Source: Cohnella phaseoli (GTDB lineage Bacteria > Bacillota > Bacilli > Paenibacillales > Paenibacillaceae). Taken from it: a DNA stretch of 64,000 nt. Below the pieces are notes generated by a model. The model was not told the origin of the DNA. It made no database searches and saw only the letters and a program-made list of their open reading frames with translations. The position numbers and the translations under genes are program-made. The first letter of the stretch is position 1, and every line of letters begins with the position of its first letter. Below are positions 51,801 through 60,612 of the stretch, piece by piece. Where the stretch lies: contig NZ_QRDZ01000016.1 of assembly GCF_003386235.1 (NCBI RefSeq), positions 124,001-188,000 on the forward strand, in the 5' to 3' direction.

Positions 51801-54800
51801 CGGCTGCCGTCGGCGTATAGGTCGTACGCTCCAGCGAAGCCGTAACCTTCATATCTACATCGCCTTCGGCGCCGGGCAGCTTGCCTTCGTAGGTCATCGA
51901 CTGGCGGTTTCCATCCGGACTGCGCTGCGATACCGTCAAATTGCCCGTTGTCGCATCGCGGAAGGCAGGCGGCAGCGTCGCGCGGATTTCGGCCGCCGGC
52001 GGCACCTGTCCGTTCCCACTTTGGGCCACCTCCAGCGTACGGTAATCGATACCGATCAGACCGGGCTTACTCATCCCGTTCACGACGGCTGCATGAACGC
52101 CGTCTTTCAGCGAAGCCTGGACACGAGCGTCGCCGATATAGAACGCAACATCCCGAACCCGGTTCGGATGATTAAACTTCATCGTCAGCGTAAACGGTAA
52201 ACCCGGTGCAAACACATACGGGAACCGAGGTTCGCTCTCCCGAGGGTCCAGCGTAATTTTGCGGCCGTCGCTTTGCTGCAGCGTGAACGCGATCGGTTCG
52301 ACGTTGGTCTCGTCGTAATCCACCGTTCGCGCCGCGCTGCTCCAGGATTTGGCGCCCAAGGACGCAACGGCGATCAATTGCCAGCGGTTGACGGTCTCGC
52401 CGGTCATCTCCGCTTTGATGCTCCAGCGGCCCGCAGACGTCGTCTCGGACGCTCCGACGACTCGATCCCCGGCATATACGACGACGCTGCTTCCGGCCGG
52501 CGCCGTTCCGCTCACGCGGAACTCGCGGGAAGCAGTGCGTTCCGGAGCAACCAACGTCACCTGCGCAATAGCAGCGCTCGCGAAGCCGATCCTTTCCTCG
52601 ACTTTTGCGCCTTTCTGAGTGAACGCGATAAGAGACGATACGTCCAGATTGCCTCCCGTCCATTCGTTTGGCAGCTGCAGCGAGTATTGAAGCGTTCCCC
52701 CTCTCTGCACGGATATGTCCCCCAGATCGAGCGTATACTTGCCGCTTGTCTCCGTCGGTGAAGCAGATTGCCCATTCAATACGACGCTGCCAGGCACAAG
52801 CGTAGCTCCCGCCGGTATGTCCAGACGGACGGATGCCCCTCCGACTGGCTCAACACCGCCGTTGTGATAGCCGATTCTGACCGTGACGCGCGTGCCGGGT
52901 ACGGCATTGGATGTGCTTAACAGCACATAGTTGCCCAGTCGCCCGGAGAACGTGCCTGTCGGTTCGGGACTCAGTTCTCCCAACTCGATCTCATCGTTGG
53001 CGGCCAGATCGAAGGCGCGGAACGCCGTGCCGCGGGATCTATGGAATTGAACCATCAGCTCATACCTGCTTCCGCCCGGCAATTCGAGCGAGAAGCGGCG
53101 ATCGGACACCGTCTTGGCTGCGCTATGCAGCCTGCGTCCGTTTTCATCCAACTTATATACGGTTAAAGATGTCGGCGTTTCGGACAATTCGCCGTTCACA
53201 TTGCTGACAAGACGCTTCAGCCTTAGATCCGCCTCGACGCGCCGATCGTCGTCAATGACGACCTCGACGCAGCCCGAATCGAATCCGCCCTCTACTCCGT
53301 TCGCGCATACGCTCACTTTATCGCCTATATCCGCATAGACAAACAACGGATGAGCTACCGCCTTGTGGCCCGTCGTCTGCACACGAAAATGGATCAGTTC
53401 ACGCCAATCCAGATCATAAGGTCCGACCCATGTGCCGCTTACGTCTTGCGTATACAGATTCAATTTGATGACTGCCGGGATCGGCTTGCTGAAGCGGAAG
53501 TCGTGTCGCAGCGTCTGACCGTTCTCCGTTCTTAGACTCTGCCATCCCCCGCCGACCCAATCATCGATCGACACTTCCAATTGCACATCCCCTGCCGGTG
53601 CCGACAGCGAATAATCTCCGTTTTCGTCGGCGACAGTCTTAAAGGTGCTCCCTCGATAGGAGACCTTCACTATCGCACCGCGAACCGGCTGACCTGCTTG
53701 ATCGAGGATCTTTCCCGCAATCGCGGCGTCGGTGCGCAGCGGAATCTGGATCGCCTCGTGCTGACTGCCTCCCTTGAGATCCAAGGTCAGCTCGATCGGA
53801 GCGTACACCGGATCGGACGGGGTGGCGACGATCATCACCTTCCTGCCGGTCATCTGCCGGAAAGGCGCGAACGTTAACGATCCGTTCTTCAAAGTTGTGC
53901 TTGCGGCTAACGTGCGTCCCGCCTCGTCGGAGACGACCACGTGAACCCCCTCGAACGAACCGCGCTCGTTGGATATGGCAAGCGACAAGCTGGCCGGCAG
54001 CATCGGCGCGAGCTCGACGGTTCTCCGATCGCCCGCTCGCATGTCGAGGGAAGGCGGCCGATCCGGATTCTCGGCAAGTAAATCGACCCCGCCCGCACCG
54101 ATCAGCACGAACGTATAGTCATTCGCCGGCGGCAAGCCCCTGAACTCAACCGTTGCTCTGCCTCCCAACACAACCGACTGATTCGCATGGGCGGAAACGC
54201 TTCGTATCGTCAGCAAACCGTCTTCGGGAGCCGCAGTGCCCGCCACCTCCACGATCGCCGTCGCGCCGACCGGAATCGGCTTGCGCAGCGCTTCTTTCTC
54301 CAGCACGCTTCCGTCCGCCGTCTCCAGCGCGCCTTTCAGCGACAGCAGCTCGGCAGCGCGTTCCGGTATTTCCAACTCTCCGGTATAAACGCCGGGAGCC
54401 GCATGATCTTCCGTTAGATTGACGCGTTTGTTGCGCTGGATGCCGTCGCTATCCGTATACTCAAGCTGCGCCGTTGCCGATTCGGGACCGACGCCCGGCT
54501 CTCCCGTCAGCCGGAGGGCGATCTTTTCCTTCTGTCCGGCGTATTCCCGGAAGTACAACGGTGTCGCATACGAGAACGAACCGAGACCGCCGGCAACGGT
54601 TATCGTCTTCTCCACCGTGAACGGCGAGGCTGTGCCTCCGAAGAGGCTATGCACGGCATACGTATAGGTCATGCCGGCCTGTGCCGACTGATCCGTGTAC
54701 GTACGCGTTGCCCTACCGATATTGTCGGCCAACGTCTCCCACTGGCCGTTCCCTTGCTTGCGCACGACGCGGAAGGCATCGATGTCGCTGCCCGGAGCCG

Positions 54801-57800
54801 GATCGCCCCATTCGAGCAAAATTTCCGAACCCTGTACGGTTAACGCCAAATCCGCCAGCACGCCCTCCGGAAGAGAGGTCCGCTGCAAATACAGTCCGGA
54901 TTCGACGCGTTCGCTGCCGCGGACAAGATTCATCATGGCGGACATGAAGGCAGCGCGAGTGCCGTCTCCGCTTAACAAACCATTATACGAACTGGCCGTG
55001 ATCTGCAAGGCCGGATCGTAAGGAACGCTCACTTTCGAAGCTTGCTGCGTTTCCCGATCCCATAGGAACACATCGCTGTTGTTATCCGTATCCCCCGGTA
55101 CGATATGTTTGCCAGAGGAACCGAATAACACGTAGCGTCCGTCATCGCTCAGGCCGTAAGGAGCCATGGAGTCGAGCGTCATCGGACTGCCCGCAGGAAT
55201 TTCGATCAGCGGCGTCGGCGCGGTGCCGGCCGGCGCTTCCGTGTCGAATGCCAGAGTCTGGCTTGTAAAGTTTGTGCCGACCCTAGCCGTCTTGTTGAAG
55301 ACGATGTGACGGCCGCTTGCATCCATATAAGGCAAACCGGCCGACACGTAGCTGCCTTCGATCAGACCGCTGACCCAGACGAGCCGAGGCTGGTCCGGAT
55401 TGCGTCTGTCATACCAGTACACGTCCCTATCGCCGTTCCTATCGCCGTCGGCCAGATCGGTAAGGGTTTCGAACGCCATCACCTTGCCGTCCGCGCTGAG
55501 ATCCAGCTCTGAGCCGCTAACGCGGGGGGACTGGCCGTTCGGCATGTACAACGGCGCCATCGCCCGGCTTCGGACATCGTACGTTGCAGTATAGTCGCCC
55601 GTACCGGAAGGCGGCGACTGCACGATATTGCGAGCGTTCGTGCTGAACACGATCGTGCTGCCGTCGGCGCTGATAACCGGATCCGAGCTGTCGCCGTCCT
55701 GGCCTTCGCTGCGAACCGGAACGGTCAGCCGGGTCAACGAGGTATCGCCGGGCTCATCGTAAACGCCGTTATCGTTCACATCCCGATCCAGCAGGAATAC
55801 GTCCCATTTGCCATTCGTATCCGGCGTGTTCGCCAGCAAATTCGAAGCCCGCGAGCCGAATGCGATATAGCGCCCGTCGCTGCTAATCGTGCCGAAGTTC
55901 GAATTGGAGTTGCCCAGCTTGCCGTCGTCGCTACGGCTGACGAGCATGACGGCCCCTAGCTCCGCATCGTACAGATACAATTGGGTAGATGAACTGTACG
56001 CGTCGTATTGCTGACGGTCATCCTCCGGAACGAGTCCGATCATGTTGGTCAAAAATAGCGTATACCGTCCGTCGTCGCTGACATCGACGATACTGGGACT
56101 CTGCCCGGGCGCAGGCTGACCCGTTCCTCGCTGCACGTCGATCCGCACGACTGCCGGACCGTTCGGCAGCCTGCCTTGCGTCCAAGCACCTTCGCCGCGA
56201 TTGCCGTCGCCGTCGACAATGACAACCGAAAACTCGTAGAACGAACCGTTCTCCAAATTCGGCACCATCGCCGCGGTGACGCTCCTCGGGTAGAGAAGCG
56301 ACTCGTACACGGTGCCGCCCGGCTTGCGCCAGCGCACCTTCGCACCGACAACATCGGGCTCCGCCGAATACGTCCAAGAGACAAGTGCGCCTCCCAACGC
56401 CGGCGCTGCCGATGCGTTCACGGCGGACGGAGACGTCGTCTCCCGAGCGGCCAACGTTGTCACCGTCGACTCCGCCGTCCACGCCGACCAGACATAGCCC
56501 GACGTTCCCGCAGCCACTCGATAGCTGTGCGTCGTTCCCGGAAGCAAGCCGTCTACGGCAAACGACGTGGAATCCGTAATGCCGACCACCCGACCATCGA
56601 TCCATACCTTATACCAGGCAGATCCCGGCACAGCCGGCCAGCTCAGCGCAATATAAGTTCCCCCCGGCGCGGCTGTCACGGATTCGCCTGCCGGCCATTC
56701 CGGCGCAATGGTATCCGTCGGAAGCGCTACGGCATACAAATCCCGAACGGCGTCCGCCTCGGCCGTAGCCGTCATATTCGTCGCGGCCGTCTCGAATACG
56801 ACGGTGCCTCCGTCCGCGCTCAGCGCTGCCCGATCCACAGGCTGATCGGCATTGCTGCCGCCCGCCGTCTTGCTCACCCATCTCGTTACACCGGCAGCCC
56901 GGTCGCGGATATACACATCCGTCCTGCCGCCGTCGGCAGGGTCGAAAGCTCCGTCGGTATGGAACGCCACATAGCGGCCGTCCGCGCTGATCGAAGGATC
57001 GTAGGCATCCACCGCAACCTGCTGACCCTGGCTGTTCAAGCTGGCCAGTTCCGTGGTGCCGTTCACGCGATCATAGACGTATACGTCCTGGACCTGCTGC
57101 GTATCCCCCGGAACAATGTCGCTTGCCTTAGACAGATAGGCGACGTAACGTCCGTCCGCGCTGATGATCGGATAGTAGCTGTAATGATTGGCTCGTTGTC
57201 CGGTCGTCGACCGGCTGATCATCTTCATTTCATCCAGAGCGGCATCGTACAAATAGATCGCCCGGTCGTTGTTGCCGATTGTCGTCCGCGTATCGTCGGG
57301 TACGATCTTCGTACCGCGCGAATCGAAGGCGATGAAGCGGCCGTCGGCGCTGATCGACACCCTCGCCCGGAATGTCTCGTAAATGTAGTTTTGACGGGCG
57401 ACCCGCTTTACGACATTCGCCCGCCGATCCAGCAGCCAGATATCGTGATCGCCCGTCGATCCGGGTTTGCCTGCATAGGCTACATATCGACCGTCCGCGC
57501 TAATCCCGTAGGAGCTGCCCGCTCCGACGTATTCCGAACCCGAGACAACGGATGCAACCCGCTGTACGGAATCCGCAGCCGCATCGTAGAGGAACAAATC
57601 CTCAAGATTGTTCGTATCGCCGCTGACGAGATTGGTGGCCTTCGATGTAAATAACACATACGACCCGTCGAAGCTGGCATAGGGCGCGTAGCTGTCGCCG
57701 TTCGACTGAATACCGCCCGCTCCGAAGCTGATCCGCTTCGTCGTGCCGAGCTGCCGGTCGTGAAGGAACACATCTTGCTTGCCATTCGTATCTCCGTCCA

Positions 57801-58224
57801 CGAGATTCGTGCCGGCCGACACGAATGCAACATAACGGCCGTCCCCGCTCACCGACGCAGACGTGCTGTTTCCTGTCCCTGGCGCTCCTCCGCTCGCGGT
57901 GCTGATCTTGACCGGCAAGCCGTATACGGCATCCGTGACAGAGAAGCTTTCTTCCTCCCCGTATGTAACGTTCTCATGTAGAGTTCCATTTTCATCCTGC
58001 AGCTCTTCGCCTATCTGCCCGACCCATTCGACGAACGAAGCCAGCGTGTCGCTCTCCGGACGCTCCTGTGCGACGGCCAGTTGCTCGAAGCTGCTCATCA
58101 GCAATGACGCCGTAAGCAGCAGGGTAAATCCATACTTCCTTGTGCGCCTCCAACGCTGCTTGAAGTTCGGCGCCCACTCGCTTGCCGCCGACTTACTCCT
58201 TGTTTCCCGAAATTTGCGCAACAT
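48832..58224 (-). CDS. Giant S-layer-anchored multidomain surface protein
   Basis: About 3130 residues. A signal peptide (R-K-Y-G-F-T-L-L-L-T-A) ends near A-V-A-Q. About 110-500 holds seven repeats of the S-A-D-G-R-Y-V-A-F type, as in TolB/PD40 propellers. Two fibronectin III-like domains follow, then a second set of seven such repeats (about 715-1120) and another FnIII domain. Carboxypeptidase-regulatory-like, DUF11-like and unassigned regions reach about 2570. Two more FnIII domains, a Gly/Ser/Pro linker and three SLH domains (about 2965-3130) end it. The SLH domains bind pyruvylated secondary wall polymer. The ATG at 58224 has GGAGG about ten bases upstream; 58254 is less likely. Confidence 0.88.
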   Translation of the reverse strand: MLRKFRETRSKSAASEWAPNFKQRWRRTRKYGFTLLLTASLLMSSFEQLAVAQERPESDTLASFVEWVGQIGEELQDENGTLHENVTYGEEESFSVTDAVYGLPVKISTASGGAPGTGNSTSASVSGDGRYVAFVSAGTNLVDGDTNGKQDVFLHDRQLGTTKRISFGAGGIQSNGDSYAPYASFDGSYVLFTSKATNLVSGDTNNLEDLFLYDAAADSVQRVASVVSGSEYVGAGSSYGISADGRYVAYAGKPGSTGDHDIWLLDRRANVVKRVARQNYIYETFRARVSISADGRFIAFDSRGTKIVPDDTRTTIGNNDRAIYLYDAALDEMKMISRSTTGQRANHYSYYPIISADGRYVAYLSKASDIVPGDTQQVQDVYVYDRVNGTTELASLNSQGQQVAVDAYDPSISADGRYVAFHTDGAFDPADGGRTDVYIRDRAAGVTRWVSKTAGGSNADQPVDRAALSADGGTVVFETAATNMTATAEADAVRDLYAVALPTDTIAPEWPAGESVTAAPGGTYIALSWPAVPGSAWYKVWIDGRVVGITDSTSFAVDGLLPGTTHSYRVAAGTSGYVWSAWTAESTVTTLAARETTSPSAVNASAAPALGGALVSWTYSAEPDVVGAKVRWRKPGGTVYESLLYPRSVTAAMVPNLENGSFYEFSVVIVDGDGNRGEGAWTQGRLPNGPAVVRIDVQRGTGQPAPGQSPSIVDVSDDGRYTLFLTNMIGLVPEDDRQQYDAYSSSTQLYLYDAELGAVMLVSRSDDGKLGNSNSNFGTISSDGRYIAFGSRASNLLANTPDTNGKWDVFLLDRDVNDNGVYDEPGDTSLTRLTVPVRSEGQDGDSSDPVISADGSTIVFSTNARNIVQSPPSGTGDYTATYDVRSRAMAPLYMPNGQSPRVSGSELDLSADGKVMAFETLTDLADGDRNGDRDVYWYDRRNPDQPRLVWVSGLIEGSYVSAGLPYMDASGRHIVFNKTARVGTNFTSQTLAFDTEAPAGTAPTPLIEIPAGSPMTLDSMAPYGLSDDGRYVLFGSSGKHIVPGDTDNNSDVFLWDRETQQASKVSVPYDPALQITASSYNGLLSGDGTRAAFMSAMMNLVRGSERVESGLYLQRTSLPEGVLADLALTVQGSEILLEWGDPAPGSDIDAFRVVRKQGNGQWETLADNIGRATRTYTDQSAQAGMTYTYAVHSLFGGTASPFTVEKTITVAGGLGSFSYATPLYFREYAGQKEKIALRLTGEPGVGPESATAQLEYTDSDGIQRNKRVNLTEDHAAPGVYTGELEIPERAAELLSLKGALETADGSVLEKEALRKPIPVGATAIVEVAGTAAPEDGLLTIRSVSAHANQSVVLGGRATVEFRGLPPANDYTFVLIGAGGVDLLAENPDRPPSLDMRAGDRRTVELAPMLPASLSLAISNERGSFEGVHVVVSDEAGRTLAASTTLKNGSLTFAPFRQMTGRKVMIVATPSDPVYAPIELTLDLKGGSQHEAIQIPLRTDAAIAGKILDQAGQPVRGAIVKVSYRGSTFKTVADENGDYSLSAPAGDVQLEVSIDDWVGGGWQSLRTENGQTLRHDFRFSKPIPAVIKLNLYTQDVSGTWVGPYDLDWRELIHFRVQTTGHKAVAHPLFVYADIGDKVSVCANGVEGGFDSGCVEVVIDDDRRVEADLRLKRLVSNVNGELSETPTSLTVYKLDENGRRLHSAAKTVSDRRFSLELPGGSRYELMVQFHRSRGTAFRAFDLAANDEIELGELSPEPTGTFSGRLGNYVLLSTSNAVPGTRVTVRIGYHNGGVEPVGGASVRLDIPAGATLVPGSVVLNGQSASPTETSGKYTLDLGDISVQRGGTLQYSLQLPNEWTGGNLDVSSLIAFTQKGAKVEERIGFASAAIAQVTLVAPERTASREFRVSGTAPAGSSVVVYAGDRVVGASETTSAGRWSIKAEMTGETVNRWQLIAVASLGAKSWSSAARTVDYDETNVEPIAFTLQQSDGRKITLDPRESEPRFPYVFAPGLPFTLTMKFNHPNRVRDVAFYIGDARVQASLKDGVHAAVVNGMSKPGLIGIDYRTLEVAQSGNGQVPPAAEIRATLPPAFRDATTGNLTVSQRSPDGNRQSMTYEGKLPGAEGDVDMKVTASLERTTYTPTAADLALAEETGVPVYGMNLTPSFSNGVLRIEMTGYLQESALQGGLDIGEAMALLATGADALSAAALKSIDSASKGKGAEVHALSSGIGAVATRVVVFFGKNQGTNTWKTIDSAWTLYDGRGTGDVLSRLEGLMDYIARNCDPRIQDVYYDRVNHLKNHLIAVELTKAAILVAGAVAGPATFGLGSVALFLVSNMTGKLLDAQMQGMIDSLEVDLMNQDRYCKKPEPKPKRKIADPDWIYDPSGYVYEVSEDNRIEGVRATALRWNEEAGRWDVWDSEWYGQDNPLYTDANGRYAWDVPEGKWKVRYEKEGYLPAESEELIVLPPHFDVNIPLVSTLSAKPVRVEAAPGGAYVDIVFDRHVDGEAVSSQLLAVIDDDGDVPGEWTVAGTVTDGDSKRIRFTPDAPLANGAYRIYVDGGLTSYAGVPLVEPYEETFEVTDEGTGLAAVVELKAEADSSSALLAWKLPDDSNLHRLVVAYRESGSSGASKLVELPDVGTYAVLEGLEANTNYEVAVRAYGAGDKFSETAITVETAGIQPGSRDFVPPGPVMVKEATPAANGIGLVWTDPTDSDLANVMIKWTKQGETAASAPVSVAKGVGRYTISGLSSSTTYEIAIWTVDTIGHASPAQTLNATTKAGGGSGNPGSPGSSGGPGGAGSSGNPSNPGEVDLERADIGTTDAEMKFFGGAFKLWLTAGAAGAAKQVAATRYADAPAPTPGHLRLMSKAYKWKLEPESGRLTAAGKLTIAYDETLLRGTDIRKLGVYRQDEADRTRWVYVGGIVNGSDRTVTVATEEPGTYAVLIADLTFGDLTNHWSRADVEALAARGIVSGDPDGFFRPNGRITRAEFVKLLMPLLGDAATTGLAPEFGDVAPNAWYAPFVSQAAAAGIVQGAGGRFRPSDPVTREEMAVMLFRVLGVDPDMKLNAQAILSGFADSERVSDWASLQIAYTVQNGLLQGGGGGKLRPEATATRSEAAVIALRALTSQGLIITKPE

Positions 58225-58445
58225 TTGTCCCGCTCCTCCCCTTATCCGACACAATGAACCGCCCTCGCCGGAGCCGGATTGACTCGTGCGAGGGCTTCTC
58301 TTTTCAGCGTAAAGGGGGGGCTGTCATCTCGTCTAGTGAGCGGCTGTCATCGGTTTTGTCATGGCAGTCATCTTTTTTGCAAATGCCCCTGTCGATACGT
58401 TGACGGCGGGCGTTCCGAAATAGCCGTACATGAAGCAGCATCGCT

Positions 58446-59516
58446 TCACCGATAGACACCAAACCATATCCGCTCCGCTTCGTCCAGCACAGCACGTACC
58501 GACTCGGTTTCCGCTTCTTCCACGTTGGCCAGTACGATTAACACGCGAGCATCAGCGACAGTGCGAACAAAGCGAGTCCAATAGCCCGGCCAACCGCCGC
58601 TATGGCTAAGCAATAAATCTCCCCACGGCGTTGTCGACAAAAACCAGCCAAAGCCGCAGGGGGTGCGGCTGCCGTCCGGCAAACGAAATGAAGCAGTCGC
58701 CTGAAGGAGCGAGTCGGAGCTCAGAAGCTTTCCATCCCTTAGTGCAGTATCGTAGGCCAGCAGGTCGTGCAGCGTCGAGTGCGCCGTTCCGTCTCCCTGT
58801 ATTCCGTCCAGGCGAACGACGAAATTCAGAGCATCCAGCTCATCCGGCAGCCGATAGCGGTCCCATTCCGCTCCTTCCTTAATCCACCCGTGAGCCAGAT
58901 CGTCGATGACCTCTGGCTTTAAGCGTCTGTTGTAAATACGAGAGCGCTTCATTCCCGCAGGCACAAAAAGATGAGCGCGCATAAATTCGGCGTAAGCCAT
59001 CCCGGATGCAGCCTCTATGACGCTGGCTAGGCAGACGTACCCCGTATTGCTGTATTCGTACCGCTCCCCTGCCGGAAAAAGCGGCGGCGGACAGCGTTCC
59101 GCGAGCAAACGGATAACGTCCTCATTCGTTGCAATAGAAGAGGGTTCTCCATGCTGCTCTAACAGTTCCATGTAATCGGGAAGCCCCGATACGTGCATCA
59201 GCGCCTGTCTCACGGTAACGTCGCGATAAGGAAGAGCGGGAAGCCAGCGGACGAGCGGATCGTCATATCGCAGCCGCTTACGCTGCTCGAGAAGCTGCAC
59301 CGCCGTAGCCGTCAGCGGCTTCGTAACGGAAGCCAGCTCATATAATGAGTCGGCCGTAAGATGGGCGTCGGAGCGATAATCCGCCATGCCGTACACACCG
59401 GTGCGGATGGCTTGGCCGTTGTATCCGGCAAGCACGCCTCCGGAGAAAAGACCCTTGCGGTGAAGGACCTCAAACAGACGAATTACACGGTCTGCGGCAA
59501 TTTTCGTATCGCTCAT
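58446..59516 (-). CDS. Serine hydrolase of the beta-lactamase class C fold
   Basis: 356 residues with no signal peptide. The S-x-x-K motif is S63-V-T-K66 in E-L-A-S-V-T-K-P, the Y-x-N motif is Y155-S-N157, and H-S-G-G near 311 replaces K-T-G. The pattern is that of esterases and D-amino-acid peptidases of this fold. Its start overlaps the stop of the siderophore-binding lipoprotein gene (ATGA), so the two are translated together. A cytosolic esterase acting on an imported ester siderophore is a reasonable but unproven role. Confidence 0.82.
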   Translation of the reverse strand: MSDTKIAADRVIRLFEVLHRKGLFSGGVLAGYNGQAIRTGVYGMADYRSDAHLTADSLYELASVTKPLTATAVQLLEQRKRLRYDDPLVRWLPALPYRDVTVRQALMHVSGLPDYMELLEQHGEPSSIATNEDVIRLLAERCPPPLFPAGERYEYSNTGYVCLASVIEAASGMAYAEFMRAHLFVPAGMKRSRIYNRRLKPEVIDDLAHGWIKEGAEWDRYRLPDELDALNFVVRLDGIQGDGTAHSTLHDLLAYDTALRDGKLLSSDSLLQATASFRLPDGSRTPCGFGWFLSTTPWGDLLLSHSGGWPGYWTRFVRTVADARVLIVLANVEEAETESVRAVLDEAERIWFGVYR

Positions 59517-60523
59517 TGAAATTTGTCCAGCACAGCCTGCGTAATCAATATTTTGCCGTTGGCAGTGCCTCCGCCGGAAATAAGCGGATCGACCGCATTA
59601 ATGAACAGACGATCGCTGCGCACGGCATCTAACCCTTGCCATACCTTGGACTTCTGAAGCTCTTCAAGCGCGCGTTCGCTCCCTCCGTTCTCGTACACAT
59701 CGTATTGCAGAATAATATAATCGGGATTCGCGACCGACAATCCCTCCAGCGACAATACCTCTTGCTGTTTCGTTTGCTTGACGAGCTCCGGTATTTTGAA
59801 GCCGAGTTGCTCATAGAGCACATCGTTCAGAAATACGGATTCCGGGTAGACCATCATCTGCTCTCCGCGTACGCGAATCGCGAGCACCTCCGTGTCCGCA
59901 TCGAGACCTTTTACGAGCTGTCTTGCTTTGTCCCGATCCTGTTCATACCTGGCAATAACTCCCCTAGCCTCTTCCTGCTTGCCCGTCAGTTCCGCCAACA
60001 GTTCCAGATTCGCCTGCCAGTCGGGACCGAAATGGGATACGGGAATCGTCGGCGCAATTTTTGACAACTGTTCATGCACGGCCGGGGTCTCCATATCTGT
60101 TCCGATAATGAGATCGGGGTTAAGCTGCAATAAATATTCAAAGCTTTCTTCGGTTGTTCCCATCAACGGGATGGTATTCTGCATGACGGCTCCATAAAAT
60201 CCTGGAAAAGGCTCGTCTTCATCGCCGATAGCGCTGGACGCATACGGCTCGATTCCAAGCACAACCGCATCTTCCATGGACTCAAAGGCGCTCATAAACA
60301 GGATTTTGCGAGGGGCGACAGGCACTTCGTACTGCTTGCCTAAATAAGTAATCGTATGCATGCCGTCTTCTCCATTCGCCTTTAGATCAGGGGAGGGTGA
60401 AGACGCTTGACCCGATGGCACGGGCGTTATTCGAGGAGATGATGACGAGCCTGATTGCCCGCAAGAAGCCAACAACGCCGCCAGCAGCAGACAGACGACG
60501 AGAGATGAACTGCGATAAGACAT
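59513..60523 (-). CDS. Iron-siderophore-binding lipoprotein
   Basis: 336 residues. The signal peptide ends in lipobox L-L-A-S-C (C21). The Fe/B12-type periplasmic-binding fold is shown by R-K-I-L-F-M-S-A-F-E-S, L-N-P-D-L-I-I-G-T-D and the long central helix region. It resembles FeuA-like proteins. A Fur box lies just upstream. No matching permease or ATPase gene is in the window, so it must use a transporter encoded elsewhere. Confidence 0.88.
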   Translation of the reverse strand: MSYRSSSLVVCLLLAALLASCGQSGSSSSPRITPVPSGQASSPSPDLKANGEDGMHTITYLGKQYEVPVAPRKILFMSAFESMEDAVVLGIEPYASSAIGDEDEPFPGFYGAVMQNTIPLMGTTEESFEYLLQLNPDLIIGTDMETPAVHEQLSKIAPTIPVSHFGPDWQANLELLAELTGKQEEARGVIARYEQDRDKARQLVKGLDADTEVLAIRVRGEQMMVYPESVFLNDVLYEQLGFKIPELVKQTKQQEVLSLEGLSVANPDYIILQYDVYENGGSERALEELQKSKVWQGLDAVRSDRLFINAVDPLISGGGTANGKILITQAVLDKFQ

Positions 60524-60539
60524 AACGTGCTACCTCCAT

Positions 60540-60554
60540 TGAGAATGATTATTA
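60540..60554 (-). promoter_or_regulatory. Fur box
   Basis: TGAGAATGATTATTA matches the 7-1-7 Fur consensus TGATAATNATTATCA at 13 of 15 positions. It lies 17 bases from the ATG of the siderophore-binding gene, directly before its GGAGG. Iron-dependent repression is expected. Confidence 0.75.
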
Positions 60555-60612
60555 CTATTAATTATAGTAGGCAAACCCATTCTCACTGTCTATGCACATT
60601 TGGAGTAGAAAC

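Noticed and set aside
56176..57654. A 492-codon open frame opposite the giant surface-protein gene
   Set aside because: It mirrors the repeated propeller region. The Arg/His-rich composition is typical of antisense frames.
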